Assembly: GCF_900608595.1 (NCBI RefSeq)
Contig: NZ_UWYY01000005.1
Location: 62,001-126,000, forward strand
Source of the DNA: Promicromonospora panici
GTDB lineage: Bacteria; Actinomycetota; Actinomycetes; Actinomycetales; Cellulomonadaceae
DNA length: 64,000 bases
Direction of reading: 5' to 3'
A program made the translations under genes and the position numbers. The notes below the pieces were generated by a model that saw only the letters and a program-made list of their open reading frames with translations, searched no databases and was not told the origin of the DNA. Of the stretch, positions 1 through 8,833 are shown piece after piece (positions within the stretch are counted from its first letter, which is position 1; every line of letters starts with the position of its first letter).

Positions 1-806
1 TCCAGGTCGAGCTGGTCAACAACACCGACAAGCGCCTGTCGATCCACCCGCACGGCGTCGACTACAAGACCGAGTCCGACGGCAGCCCGTTCAACGACTC
101 GTTCAACGAGCCCGGCGAGACCCGCACCTACACCTGGGGCAGCCACGTACAGACCCAGCTCGACGACGGTCACTGGATCCCCGGCACCGCGGGCTACTGG
201 CACTACCACGACCACGCGATGGACGGGGAGCACGGGACGGCCGGGCTGCGCGCGGGCCTGTACGGCGGGCTCATCGTGCGACGCAAGGGCGACATCCTGC
301 CCGACCGCACCTTCACCGTCGTGTTCAACGACATGACCATCAACAACAAGTCGGCGCCGGACACCCCGATGTTCGAGGCGAACCTCGGCGAGAAGGTCGA
401 GTTCGTCGCGATCGGGCACGGCGACCAGCTCCACACGTTCCACCTGCACGCCCACCGCTGGGCGAACAACCGGACCGGGTACCTGACCGGCCCCGACGAC
501 CCCAGCCAGGTGATCGACACTCGCGACCTCAACCCCGGCGACTCGTTCGGGTTCCAGGTCAAGGCCGGGGAGAAGGTCGGCGCGGGCGCGTGGATGTACC
601 ACTGTCACGTCCAGTTCCACTCCGACGGCGGCATGGCCGGGATCTTTCTGGTCCGCAACGCCGACGGGTCCATGCCCGACGGCGCGCAGGACGCCATCGA
701 CCGGTTCCACGAGCACGGCGGGCACACGGCGGGCGCGGCTACCGAACCGGCCGCAGGATCCGCCGGCGAGACCGAGCCTGAGACAGCGGACCACTCCGGA
801 CACTGA
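1..806 (+). CDS. Two-domain multicopper oxidase (small laccase), 5' end outside window
   Basis: The reading frame is open from base 3, so the gene starts upstream; 267 codons are visible. All four copper-binding motifs of a laccase are present: HPHGV near base 45, WHYHDH near 200, HTFHLHAH near 434 and [14 protein letters not shown] near 593. The phrases [24 protein letters not shown] and [12 protein letters not shown] match my memory of the Streptomyces coelicolor small laccase SLAC, a secreted homotrimeric two-domain enzyme that oxidises phenols or metal ions and reduces oxygen to water. The visible part covers most of domain 1 and all of domain 2; any signal peptide is outside the window. 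The C-terminus ends in a His-rich tail (ADHSGH). It lies 35 bases upstream of a large secreted sugar-dehydrogenase-like protein, so the two are probably co-transcribed. The natural substrate cannot be told from sequence. Confidence 0.93.
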   Translation, partial: QVELVNNTDKRLSIHPHGVDYKTESDGSPFNDSFNEPGETRTYTWGSHVQTQLDDGHWIPGTAGYWHYHDHAMDGEHGTAGLRAGLYGGLIVRRKGDILPDRTFTVVFNDMTINNKSAPDTPMFEANLGEKVEFVAIGHGDQLHTFHLHAHRWANNRTGYLTGPDDPSQVIDTRDLNPGDSFGFQVKAGEKVGAGAWMYHCHVQFHSDGGMAGIFLVRNADGSMPDGAQDAIDRFHEHGGHTAGAATEPAAGSAGETEPETADHSGH

Positions 807-830
807 CCGCCACACCCCTGATCACGCGCA

Positions 831-836
831 AAGGAG
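831..836 (+). promoter_or_regulatory. Shine-Dalgarno AAGGAG deciding the start of the giant modular protein
   Basis: AAGGAG lies 5 bases before ATG 842 but only 2 bases before the in-frame GTG at 839, so ATG 842 is the better start. Confidence 0.6.
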
Positions 837-841
837 CAGTG

Positions 842-3800
842 ATGGAACGGACAGGAAGACGCACGATCCGCGGGGCCGCCACCCCGCGAAGGATGGCACG
901 TGGCGCGCTGGCCGCACTCGCCGGCACGGCCCTCGTCGTCAGTCTGGCGACGGTCCCCGCCCAGGCCCAGCGCACGACCACCGACGCCGCCCCGGCGGCC
1001 GTCGCACCCGCCGCACCGGCGGCTCGCACCGCGGCGCAGGCCGCCGCAGACGTCACAGTGCTCGTGTTCCACGGGGCGCCCGCCCAGCAGCTCGACCCGG
1101 TGACGGCCGCCGTCCGGACGTTCCGGGAGCTCGGCGCGGAGCACGGGTTCACCGTGCACACGGCCAGCGACCCGAAGGTCTTCACGGCGAAGAATCTCGC
1201 GGAGTACCGCGGCGTCGTCTTCCTGTCCGCCGAGGGCACGGAGCTCAGCACCGCGCAGGAGGACGCCCTCAAGACCTACGTGCAGGGTGGTGGCGGGTTC
1301 CTCGGGGTCCGCGACGCCGCGCGCGCCCAGGACCGCTCGCAGTGGTTCACCGGGCTGATCGGCACGCGGCCGGCGGGCAACCTGCCGGACCCGCTGGCCG
1401 TCGCGGGCGTCACCGCGAGCGCCGAGAACCCGCCGAACGAGATCGCGACGAAGCTGATCGACGGCGACAGCGCCACCAAGTGGCTCGCCTTCGAGCCGAC
1501 GGCGTGGATCGAGCTCGAGATGGCGGAGCCCGTCGTCGCCACCCGGTACGCGCTGACGTCGGCCAACGACGCCGCCGGCCGCGACCCGCAGGACTGGACG
1601 CTGCAGGGCTCGGCCGACGGGACGACGTGGACCGACCTGGACACGCGGGCGGACCAGGACTTCCCGGACCGCTTCTCGGCGCAGGACTACCGGTTCGAGA
1701 ACGCGACCGCCTATCAGCACTACCGGCTCGACATCACGGCGAACGCGGGCGACAACCTGACCCAGCTCGCGGAGATCCAGCTCTTCGACGCCTCCGGCGA
1801 GGGGGAGCCCGACCCGGTGGTCCCGGTGCAGGAGGCGACGGTCAACGTCGTCGACCGCGCGCATCCGGCCAACGACGGGCTGCCGCTGAACTGGGAGCGC
1901 TCGGACCGGTGGCTGAACTGGTCGCCGAACCCGGTGGGCGACGTGCACACCGTGGCGCAGGTCGAGGAATGGGACTACGACGCCGGCGAGGGCGCGAACG
2001 GCGCCTTCCACCCGATCTCGTGGTGCCGCGACTACGACGGCGGCCGGTCGTTCTACACCGGCATGGGCGGCACCACCGCGAGCTATGCGGAGGCGGAGTT
2101 CCGCGACCACCTGCTGGGTGGCCTGCTGTGGTTGACGGGCATGGTCCGCGGCGACTGCCAGGCGACCATCGCGTCGAACTACGAGTCGGAGCGGCTGACG
2201 GCGAAGAACGCCGCGGGCACGCTCGACCAGATCGGCGAGCCGCACGGGCTCACGGTGGCGCCGGACGGCGGCGTCTTCTACATCGGCAAGGCGGCGTGCC
2301 CGTCGGGTCCGGTCGTGCCGTGGGAGGACCCTGACGTGGGGCTCGGCTGTGGCACGGTCCACCGCTGGGACCCGGAGTCGGGGACGACGAAGCTGCTGAC
2401 GACGCTCGACGTCATGGGCAACCGCGGCAGCGGCAGCGAGCTGGTCAAGAACGAGGAGGGCCTGCTCGGCATCACCCTGGACCCGGCGTTCGCCGAGAAC
2501 CGGTGGGTCTACCTGTACTGGATGCCGCACGAGTCGATCGACGTCGAGCGGCGCGTCGGGCAGCGGACGGTGTCGCGCTTCACGTACGACGCCGAGGCGA
2601 ACACGATCGACCAGTCCACGCGCGTGGACATGCTGCAGTGGGAGACGCAGATCCACAGCTGCTGCCACGCGGGCGGCGGCATGGACTTCGACAACGACGG
2701 CAATCTCTACATCGGGTCCGGCGACAGCAACTCCTCGGGCGGTTCCGAGGGCTACTCCGGCAACAACTGGACCCAGGAGTACGCGGGTATCTCGTTCCAG
2801 GACGCGCGGCGCACCGCCGGTAACACGAACGACCTGAACGGCAAGATCCTGCGGATCCACCCCGAGCCGGACGGTACGTTCACGATCCCGGAGGGGAACC
2901 TGTTCCCGGAGGCCGACGACCCGGGCGACAAGACGCGCCCGGAGATCTACGTCATGGGCGTGCGCAACATCTCGCGGCTGGCCTACGACAAGAAGAACGA
3001 CTGGCTGACGGCGGCGTGGGTCGGGCCGGACGCAGGCCTGCCGAACCCGGAGCTCGGGCCGGCGAAGTACGAGACCGCGACCATCATCACGTCGGCGGGC
3101 AACCAGGGCTGGCCGTACTGCATGGGCAACAGGCAGCCGTACCGGGACCGCAGCAACGAGGACGCGACGGTCCTGACCGGCTGGTACGACTGCGACAACC
3201 CGAAGAACACCTCGCCGCGCAACACGGGCCTGGTGGACCTCCCGCCGGTGCGGGACAACATGATCTGGTACTCGCCGAGCGGCGGCGGGCCGGTCTTCCC
3301 GGAGCGGGAGAACGGCATCCCGTCGTACGTGGACTCCGAGGCGACCTATACGCAGCCGTACCTGCGGGGCGGCGGCCAGGCCGTCATGAACGGCCCGACG
3401 TACCACCGGTCCGAGGTCGACACGGGCAGCGGCGACGCCTGGCCCGCGTACTGGGACGGCAAGTGGTTCATCGGTGACCAGTCGAACTCGAACAACCGGA
3501 TCGCCGTCACGGTGAACCCGGACACGGTCGAGGATGCCGGTGCCCCCGCGTTCGCCGAGGACCTGCGTCAGATCGTCCACGGCGGCAACGCTGACGACGA
3601 CGTCGACCAGTGGATGGATGCCAAGTTCGGCCCTGACGGCGCCCTGTACCTGCTTGACTACGGCGGCGGGTTCTTCTCCCTGACCGACCGCCAGAAGCTC
3701 GTCCGGATCAGCTACGAGGGCGGTCCGGCGACGCCGGTTCCCGCCGCCTCCGGGGCGAGCGTGCAGAGCGACCCGCTCACCGTCGCCTTCACGGGCGACC

Positions 3801-4858
3801 GCTCGGGCGGCGTCTCCTACGCCTGGGACTTCGGGGACGGGACGACGTCGGACGAGGCGAACCCGCGGCACACCTACGCCCGGGTCGGCAGCTACGACGC
3901 GACGCTGACGGTGACCTACGCCGACGGCGAGACGACGACGGTCGACGTACCGGTCGAGACCACGTGCACCATCCCGGACGACCGGGACACGGTCTGGATC
4001 GGCGACGACAACAGCGGCGTCACCAACGAAGACCTGGGCGGCTGCACGATCAACGACCTGATCCGCGACGAGGCCGAGTGGGACACCAACGGCCGGTTCG
4101 TGAACCACGTCACCGCGGTGGCCGACCAGCTCCAGGCCGACAAGGTCATCACCCCCAGGGAGAAGACGACGCTGGTCCAGACCGCCGAGCAGTCCGGCAT
4201 CGGCGCGGAGGGCAGCACCGGCTACCGGTGGCTGTTCGACGGCACGGCGGAGTCCCTCGCGGGCTGGCGGCAGGCCCCGGGCGGGAACTTCGACCTCCGC
4301 GAGGACGGGTCCATCCGGGCGCAGGGCGGGCTGGGCATGCTCTGGTACCCGGGTGAGGAGTTCGCGGACTTCTCGCTGAAGCTGGAGTTCAAGGACGTCG
4401 CCCCCGGTGACGGCCACGCCAACAGCGGCGTCTTCACCCGGTTCCCCGACCCGCGGGTACCCAGGGACGAACGCCCGGAGTGCGGTCAGCTGACCGACGC
4501 CGAGGCCTGGGTGGCGATCTACTGCGGCCACGAGATCCAGCTCTACGACGGGGCGACCGGCGAGCCCCAGAAGACGGGCTCGGTGTACAACTTCGACCCG
4601 AACGGCCTGGCGGACGCCGGCGTGACCCCGAAGGGCGAGTGGAACGACTACGAGATCCGGGTGGTCGGCCAGCAGTACACGATCCTGCGCAACGGCGTCG
4701 TGATCAACGAGTTCGAGAACTCGCCGGGCAAGGAGTCCTCGCGCGCCGGCGACCCGCCGACCGATCTGCGGCAGTTCCTCAGCGGGTTCGTCGGGCTGCA
4801 GAACCACAGCGACGCGGACGCCATGGACTTCCGCAACATCCGGGTGCGTGACCTGTGA
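842..4858 (+). CDS. Secreted modular protein: ThuA (split by F5/8C) - GSDH propeller - PKD - shared module - DUF1080
   Basis: This is a 1338-residue exported protein with a signal peptide (residues 1 to about 41, ending VPAQAQ). Domains in order: first half of a ThuA-like amidotransferase fold (about 70-180, LVFHGAP, GGGGFLGVRDAA); an F5/8-type-C (discoidin) domain (about 181-335) with the typical DGDSATKW and QLAEIQLFD; second half of ThuA (about 335-440); a glucose/sorbosone dehydrogenase beta-propeller (about 445-965; GLLGITLDPAF, HAGGGMDFDNDGNLYIG, NDLNGKILRI, DAKFGPDGALYLLDYGGG); a PKD domain (about 965-1040, YAWDFGDGT); an unnamed Cys-containing module (about 1041-1118) shared with the next gene; and a C-terminal DUF1080/3-keto-disaccharide hydrolase domain (about 1120-1338). 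GSDH relatives use PQQ; ThuA and DUF1080 families are linked to 3-keto-sugar chemistry. I infer a secreted enzyme that oxidises or cleaves (keto-)glycosides next to copper redox partners; the substrate is unknown. Confidence 0.9.
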   Translation: MERTGRRTIRGAATPRRMARGALAALAGTALVVSLATVPAQAQRTTTDAAPAAVAPAAPAARTAAQAAADVTVLVFHGAPAQQLDPVTAAVRTFRELGAEHGFTVHTASDPKVFTAKNLAEYRGVVFLSAEGTELSTAQEDALKTYVQGGGGFLGVRDAARAQDRSQWFTGLIGTRPAGNLPDPLAVAGVTASAENPPNEIATKLIDGDSATKWLAFEPTAWIELEMAEPVVATRYALTSANDAAGRDPQDWTLQGSADGTTWTDLDTRADQDFPDRFSAQDYRFENATAYQHYRLDITANAGDNLTQLAEIQLFDASGEGEPDPVVPVQEATVNVVDRAHPANDGLPLNWERSDRWLNWSPNPVGDVHTVAQVEEWDYDAGEGANGAFHPISWCRDYDGGRSFYTGMGGTTASYAEAEFRDHLLGGLLWLTGMVRGDCQATIASNYESERLTAKNAAGTLDQIGEPHGLTVAPDGGVFYIGKAACPSGPVVPWEDPDVGLGCGTVHRWDPESGTTKLLTTLDVMGNRGSGSELVKNEEGLLGITLDPAFAENRWVYLYWMPHESIDVERRVGQRTVSRFTYDAEANTIDQSTRVDMLQWETQIHSCCHAGGGMDFDNDGNLYIGSGDSNSSGGSEGYSGNNWTQEYAGISFQDARRTAGNTNDLNGKILRIHPEPDGTFTIPEGNLFPEADDPGDKTRPEIYVMGVRNISRLAYDKKNDWLTAAWVGPDAGLPNPELGPAKYETATIITSAGNQGWPYCMGNRQPYRDRSNEDATVLTGWYDCDNPKNTSPRNTGLVDLPPVRDNMIWYSPSGGGPVFPERENGIPSYVDSEATYTQPYLRGGGQAVMNGPTYHRSEVDTGSGDAWPAYWDGKWFIGDQSNSNNRIAVTVNPDTVEDAGAPAFAEDLRQIVHGGNADDDVDQWMDAKFGPDGALYLLDYGGGFFSLTDRQKLVRISYEGGPATPVPAASGASVQSDPLTVAFTGDRSGGVSYAWDFGDGTTSDEANPRHTYARVGSYDATLTVTYADGETTTVDVPVETTCTIPDDRDTVWIGDDNSGVTNEDLGGCTINDLIRDEAEWDTNGRFVNHVTAVADQLQADKVITPREKTTLVQTAEQSGIGAEGSTGYRWLFDGTAESLAGWRQAPGGNFDLREDGSIRAQGGLGMLWYPGEEFADFSLKLEFKDVAPGDGHANSGVFTRFPDPRVPRDERPECGQLTDAEAWVAIYCGHEIQLYDGATGEPQKTGSVYNFDPNGLADAGVTPKGEWNDYEIRVVGQQYTILRNGVVINEFENSPGKESSRAGDPPTDLRQFLSGFVGLQNHSDADAMDFRNIRVRDL

Positions 4859-4884
4859 TGTCCGCCGAGACGAGAGGCGCCCCC

Positions 4885-6801
4885 ATGTCCCGACAGAAGC
4901 TGTTCCGGCAGAAGCTGTCCCGTCTCCTGGCCGCGGCCGCGGTCAGTGCCTTCGTGGCACTGCCGCTGGCCTCGCCCGGGGCCGTCGCCGCGGAGCCCTA
5001 CGACGGCGGCGTGACGTCCTGGTCCAGCCCCGCCGGGGCGAAGGACCAGGCGACCGCCGAGGCCGAGGCGACCGCTGAGGCAGCGGACCAGGTGCTGACC
5101 TGGACCGCGGACGCCAGCGTCTCGGAGTACGCCACGGCCCCGGCCACGGCGACCGCCGGGGCCGCCACCGTGGTCTTCGAGAACAGCACCGCCACGGGCA
5201 ACAACATCGGCATGTCCCACACCCTGACGTTCGACACGAGCACGCCGGGGTACAACCACGACGTCACCCTGGACATCCTGGCCAACCCGCTGGACAACAA
5301 CGGCGGCCGGTACGAGGCCGAGGTCGTCCTGACCCCGGGCACGTACCGGTACTTCTGCGCGATCCCTGGCCACGGCACGATGATGGGCGAGCTCGTGGTC
5401 ACGGAGGGGCCGGGCGAGGACACCACCGCCCCGGTAGTCACGGCGCAGGTCGCCGGGCAGCAGGACGCCGACGGCGCCTACATCGGCTCGGCCACCGTGA
5501 ACCTCGCGGCCGAGGACGACAGCTCGGGCGTCGCGTCCGTCGAGTACTCGCTCGACGGCGGCGCGTACGTCCCGTACACCGAGCCCGTCGTCCTCGACGA
5601 GCCCGGTACGTACACACTGGAGCACCGGGCCACCGACAACGCCGGCAACGTCTCGGAGCCGGGGACGGTGAACGTGGTGGTGGTGCCCGCCGACGGGGAG
5701 GACACGACGGCGCCCGTCGTCACACCCGAGGTCACCGGCGAGCTCGACGACAACGGCGCCTACGTGGGGTCCGCGACCGTGAGCCTCGCGGCCCTGGACG
5801 CCGGCTCCGGCGTGGCGAGCGTCGAGTACGACCTGGACGGCGCGGGGTGGACGGCTTACACGGACCCGGTGGTCGTCGAGGAACCGGGTGAGCACACGGT
5901 GTCCTACCGGTCCACCGACAACGCCGGCAACGTCTCGGAGCCCGGCTCGGCGACGTTCACCGTCGTCGAACCGTCCCAGGAGGACACCACACCACCCACC
6001 GTGACCACCCAGGTCACCGGGGAGCAGGACGCCGACGGCGCGTACGTCGCCTCGGCGACGGTGGCGATCCTGGCCGAGGACGCCGGATCCGGCGTGGCGA
6101 GGGTCGAGTACGACCTCGACGGCGCGGGGTGGACGGCCTACACGGATCCGGTGGTCGTCGACGTCACGGGCGCGCACACGGTGTCCTACCGGGCCACGGA
6201 CGTCGCCGGGAACACCTCGGCGCCGGGCACGGTGGAGCTGGTCGTCGTCGGCGGCAGCGACCCGCCGGACCGGACGCCGCCGATCGCGTCGGCGCAGGTC
6301 GACGGGGACCAGGACGAGCTCGGCGCCTACATCGACGCCGCGACGGTGTCCATCACCGCGCGGGACGACGAGTCCGGGGTGGCGTTCATCGAGTACGCGC
6401 TCGCCGACACCGCGTTCCGCGAGTACACCGGCCCGTTCGACGTCACCGACCCGGGCGCCCACGCGCTCGCGTACCGGGCGACCGACAACGCCGGGAACAT
6501 CACCCGGACGGGGACCCTCAGGTTCTCCGTCTCCCGGAACGCCACCGACGCCTGCCCGGTCTCCGACGAGCGTCCCACGGTCATCCTCGGGAACGTGGAC
6601 AGCAGGGTGGCCAACGTCGACACCGGCAACGGGTGCACCGTCGCCGACCTCGTCGACGCGGACGGGGGGTGGGTCAGCCACACGGCGTTCGTGAGCCACG
6701 TCCGCCAGATCGCCGACCGGCTCGCCGCGGCCGGCACCCTCACGGCCAGAGAGGCGGACAGGCTGGTGCGCGCGGCCAACCGCTCCGACGTGGGGCGGTA
6801 G
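4885..6801 (+). CDS. Secreted cupredoxin with four OmpL47-type Ig-like repeats and shared C-terminal module
   Basis: This exported protein has a signal peptide (KKL-like basic start, then LLAAAAVSAFVALPLA, cut near VAA-EP). Residues about 70-173 form a plastocyanin-like domain with a type-1 copper set: His in MSHTLTF, then Cys, His and Met in YFCAIPGHGTMM. Four repeats of about 90 residues follow (nucleotides about 5420-5690, 5700-5965, 5985-6245, 6270-6530), each with DTTAP, SGVASVEY and YRATDNAGN signatures. The last 83 residues (6550-6798) repeat a module of the upstream giant protein. ATG 4885 has AGAGG 7 bases upstream; an in-frame ATG at 4858 overlaps the previous stop (TGATG), so a longer start with translational coupling is possible. 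I infer an extracellular electron-transfer protein working with the laccase and the dehydrogenase-like protein; its partners are not proven. Confidence 0.85.
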   Translation: MSRQKLFRQKLSRLLAAAAVSAFVALPLASPGAVAAEPYDGGVTSWSSPAGAKDQATAEAEATAEAADQVLTWTADASVSEYATAPATATAGAATVVFENSTATGNNIGMSHTLTFDTSTPGYNHDVTLDILANPLDNNGGRYEAEVVLTPGTYRYFCAIPGHGTMMGELVVTEGPGEDTTAPVVTAQVAGQQDADGAYIGSATVNLAAEDDSSGVASVEYSLDGGAYVPYTEPVVLDEPGTYTLEHRATDNAGNVSEPGTVNVVVVPADGEDTTAPVVTPEVTGELDDNGAYVGSATVSLAALDAGSGVASVEYDLDGAGWTAYTDPVVVEEPGEHTVSYRSTDNAGNVSEPGSATFTVVEPSQEDTTPPTVTTQVTGEQDADGAYVASATVAILAEDAGSGVARVEYDLDGAGWTAYTDPVVVDVTGAHTVSYRATDVAGNTSAPGTVELVVVGGSDPPDRTPPIASAQVDGDQDELGAYIDAATVSITARDDESGVAFIEYALADTAFREYTGPFDVTDPGAHALAYRATDNAGNITRTGTLRFSVSRNATDACPVSDERPTVILGNVDSRVANVDTGNGCTVADLVDADGGWVSHTAFVSHVRQIADRLAAAGTLTAREADRLVRAANRSDVGR

Positions 6802-6820
6802 GCCGGAGGATCGGCAGAAC

Positions 6821-6858
6821 GTCAGGAGATCGGCAGTCCGGGCTGCCGATCTCCTGAC
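6821..6858 (+). terminator. Strong hairpin terminator of the laccase-cupredoxin cluster
   Basis: A perfect 16-bp stem (6821-6836 with 6843-6858; GTCAGGAGATCGGCAG and its complement) encloses a 6-base loop and is followed by TTCTT. It begins 19 bases after the stop codon of the cupredoxin gene, which makes it the end of the cluster transcript. Confidence 0.85.
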
Positions 6859-6917
6859 TTCTTGCCGACTGCCCGTCCGGGAATTATGTGTACGGGTGTC
6901 CAGGCACCGTGCTAGTG

Positions 6918-6935
6918 TCCGTACGATCGTACGGA
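6918..6935. promoter_or_regulatory. Perfect 18-bp palindromic operator before the alpha/beta hydrolase
   Basis: TCCGTACGATCGTACGGA is a perfect palindrome ending 26 bases before the hydrolase start. A TAGTGT box (6913-6918) touches its left edge, so a bound protein would block a -10 element. The form resembles TetR-family operators, but no TetR gene lies next to it. Confidence 0.65.
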
Positions 6936-6961
6936 TAGTTCCCCAGCACGAGGAGCGCACC

Positions 6962-7870
6962 ATGCCCCGCCTCACCGCCGCCTCGCTCCGGGCCCTCGCC
7001 CGCACCGCGCCACCGCTCGCGGCCGAGGTCGCCACCCGGTTCTTCTTCCGCGTCGGCCCGCCCGCCGCCGTCCGCCCGCAGGAGCGCGTGGCCCACGAGG
7101 CGGCACGCCGCAGCACGATCCGGTACCGGCGCCCGGCCACCACCGGACGCGAGCCCGTCGACGTCGTCGTGTACGCCTGGGGTGAGCCCGGCGCGCCCGG
7201 CGTCCTCCTGGTGCACGGCTGGCAGTCCCGCGCGTCGTTCTTCGCCCCGCTCGTCGAGGACCTGGTGGCGTCCGGCCTGCGCGTCGTCGCCTACGACGCG
7301 CCGGCACACGGCGACTCGGGCGGCCGCCGGCGCACGATCGTCGACGACGTGGCGATCGTCCACCGCCTGTCGGACGCCGAACCGGCCCCCTGGGAGGGCA
7401 TCGTCGGGCATTCCGCCGGGGCGCTGGCGGCCGGGGTCGCGCTGGCCGACGGCGTGGCGGCCCGCCGGTTCACCAGCGTGTCCGGCCCCTCGGCGGCGTC
7501 CGCGCTGGCGGACGGGTTCTTCGCGATCACCGGCCTGCCCCGGAGCCTGCGCCAGCGGTTCGACGACGTCGTGCGCCGCCGCAGGTTCCCCGACGTGCCC
7601 GACATCTACGAGCGGTACGACCTCACGCGACGGCCGGTGCCCGGCGCGGTCCCCGCCCTGCTCCTGCATGACACGGACGACCGGCAGGTCCCGTACCGCC
7701 ATGCCGAGCGCATGCTCGCGGCGCACGCGGACTCCGCGGAGCTGGTGACCACAACGGGGCTCGGCCACAACCGGATCCTCCGGGACCCCGCCGTCCGCCG
7801 CAGCGTCCTGGACCACCTCGCCGCCCCGGTCCCCGCGAGGTCAGGCGCCGGCGAGCGCTGCCGTCAGTAG
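6962..7870 (+). CDS. Alpha/beta-fold hydrolase
   Basis: This 302-residue protein has the complete serine-hydrolase core: VLLVHGWQSR (oxyanion turn), YDAPAHGDS, the nucleophile elbow GHSAG (about residue 146), an acid in HDTDDRQVPY and the histidine in GLGHNRIL near the C-terminus. The first 80 residues are a basic, Arg/Ala-rich cap leading into the first strand. GAGGAG about 7 bases before ATG 6962 fixes the start; the frame is open further upstream without a good start. It is probably monocistronic, behind a strong terminator and a palindromic operator, and its 3' end overlaps the convergent arginase-like gene by 30 bases. The substrate cannot be predicted; many close relatives are simply called alpha/beta hydrolase. 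Confidence 0.85.
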   Translation: MPRLTAASLRALARTAPPLAAEVATRFFFRVGPPAAVRPQERVAHEAARRSTIRYRRPATTGREPVDVVVYAWGEPGAPGVLLVHGWQSRASFFAPLVEDLVASGLRVVAYDAPAHGDSGGRRRTIVDDVAIVHRLSDAEPAPWEGIVGHSAGALAAGVALADGVAARRFTSVSGPSAASALADGFFAITGLPRSLRQRFDDVVRRRRFPDVPDIYERYDLTRRPVPGAVPALLLHDTDDRQVPYRHAERMLAAHADSAELVTTTGLGHNRILRDPAVRRSVLDHLAAPVPARSGAGERCRQ

Positions 7871-8731
7871 GGTCACCACCTCACGCAGGGCCGTCTCGTC
7901 CGCGTGGTCCGGGTTGACCTCGGCGCAGACCATGGCCAGCAGGCCCGGCGCCGAACCGAGAACGCCCAGTGCGCGGCCCAGCGCCGCCGGGTCGAGCCCG
8001 CGGCCGTATGTCGGGATGTCGGCCACCGGGAGGGTCAGGTAGTCGAGGACGTCGACGTCGAGATGCAGCACGAACGGGGCGTCCTCGGTGGCGGCCAGGG
8101 CACGGCGTGCGGCGTCCTCCGGGGCGGCGAGCACCTCGTCGACCGGTATCCGCGCCGCGGCGGGGACGAGGCCGTGGGTGTCCTCCTCGCCGTCGGAGTA
8201 CCCGAAGAACACGAGCCCGCCGCCGTCCAGCAGCGGACGCCGGTGCCCGAGCGCGGCGAGCGGCTCCCAGGTGCCGGGCAGGTCCAGCAGGTGCGCGACG
8301 CCCATCGAGTCGAGGATCGGCTCGTCGGGGTGGTCCGGGGGCAGCTGGAGGTCCTGACCGCCGTCCACGTACACGAGCGCCACCTCCGGATGACGCTCCG
8401 CGACGGCGGCGACGACGCCGATGGTCACGGTGCACTCACCACCGATCACCAGCGGACGCTCGCCGCGGTCCAGCACGGCCCCGACGCGATCGCGCACCTC
8501 GTGCAGGCCGTCGGTGACGCGCTCGGCGTCGTTCGGCTCGCCCGGCCCGCGATGCGCGCGCCAGGTGGCGGTCGGCAGGTCGCCGTCGTCCCGGACGCCG
8601 ACGCCGGCGTCACTCAGCGCGTCGAGCAGGCCGGCCGCGCGCAGTGCGGCGGGTGCCTTCTCGAGGCCACGAGAGTGCGCCGCGGCGCTGGACGGGACAC
8701 CGACCACTGCCCACGTACTTGTGGAGTCCAT
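7841..8731 (-). CDS. Divergent arginase/agmatinase-fold protein
   Basis: The 296-residue protein follows the ureohydrolase fold: WAVVGVPSS at the N-terminus, RPLVIGGECT where GGDHS is usual, LVYVDGGQDL where D-A-H-x-D is usual, and FVLHLDVDVLDY where S-x-D-x-D-x-x-D-P is usual. Two metal-binding histidines of true arginases are therefore replaced while the last Asp pair is kept. It may have a different metal site or no ureohydrolase activity. ATG 8731 was chosen because it precedes the conserved first strand; CAGACT six bases upstream could be the -10 of a leaderless transcript. Adjacent genes give no pathway hint. Family placement is good, function unknown. Confidence 0.75.
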   Translation of the reverse strand: MDSTSTWAVVGVPSSAAAHSRGLEKAPAALRAAGLLDALSDAGVGVRDDGDLPTATWRAHRGPGEPNDAERVTDGLHEVRDRVGAVLDRGERPLVIGGECTVTIGVVAAVAERHPEVALVYVDGGQDLQLPPDHPDEPILDSMGVAHLLDLPGTWEPLAALGHRRPLLDGGGLVFFGYSDGEEDTHGLVPAAARIPVDEVLAAPEDAARRALAATEDAPFVLHLDVDVLDYLTLPVADIPTYGRGLDPAALGRALGVLGSAPGLLAMVCAEVNPDHADETALREVVTLLTAALAGA

Positions 8732-8833
8732 CCGCCGAGTCTGCCCAAACCCGGCGCATCGCACCAGGCAGCCAGGTGCCCGGCGGGCTCGACCACTGTT
8801 CGTCGAGCCCGCCGAGGCCTCTCCTTGTTGCGA

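Noticed and set aside
605-4807. Open frame of 1400 codons antisense to the giant modular protein
   Set aside because: It is an artefact of high-GC codon use; its product is Arg/Val/Pro-rich without domains, whereas the plus strand encodes clear domains.
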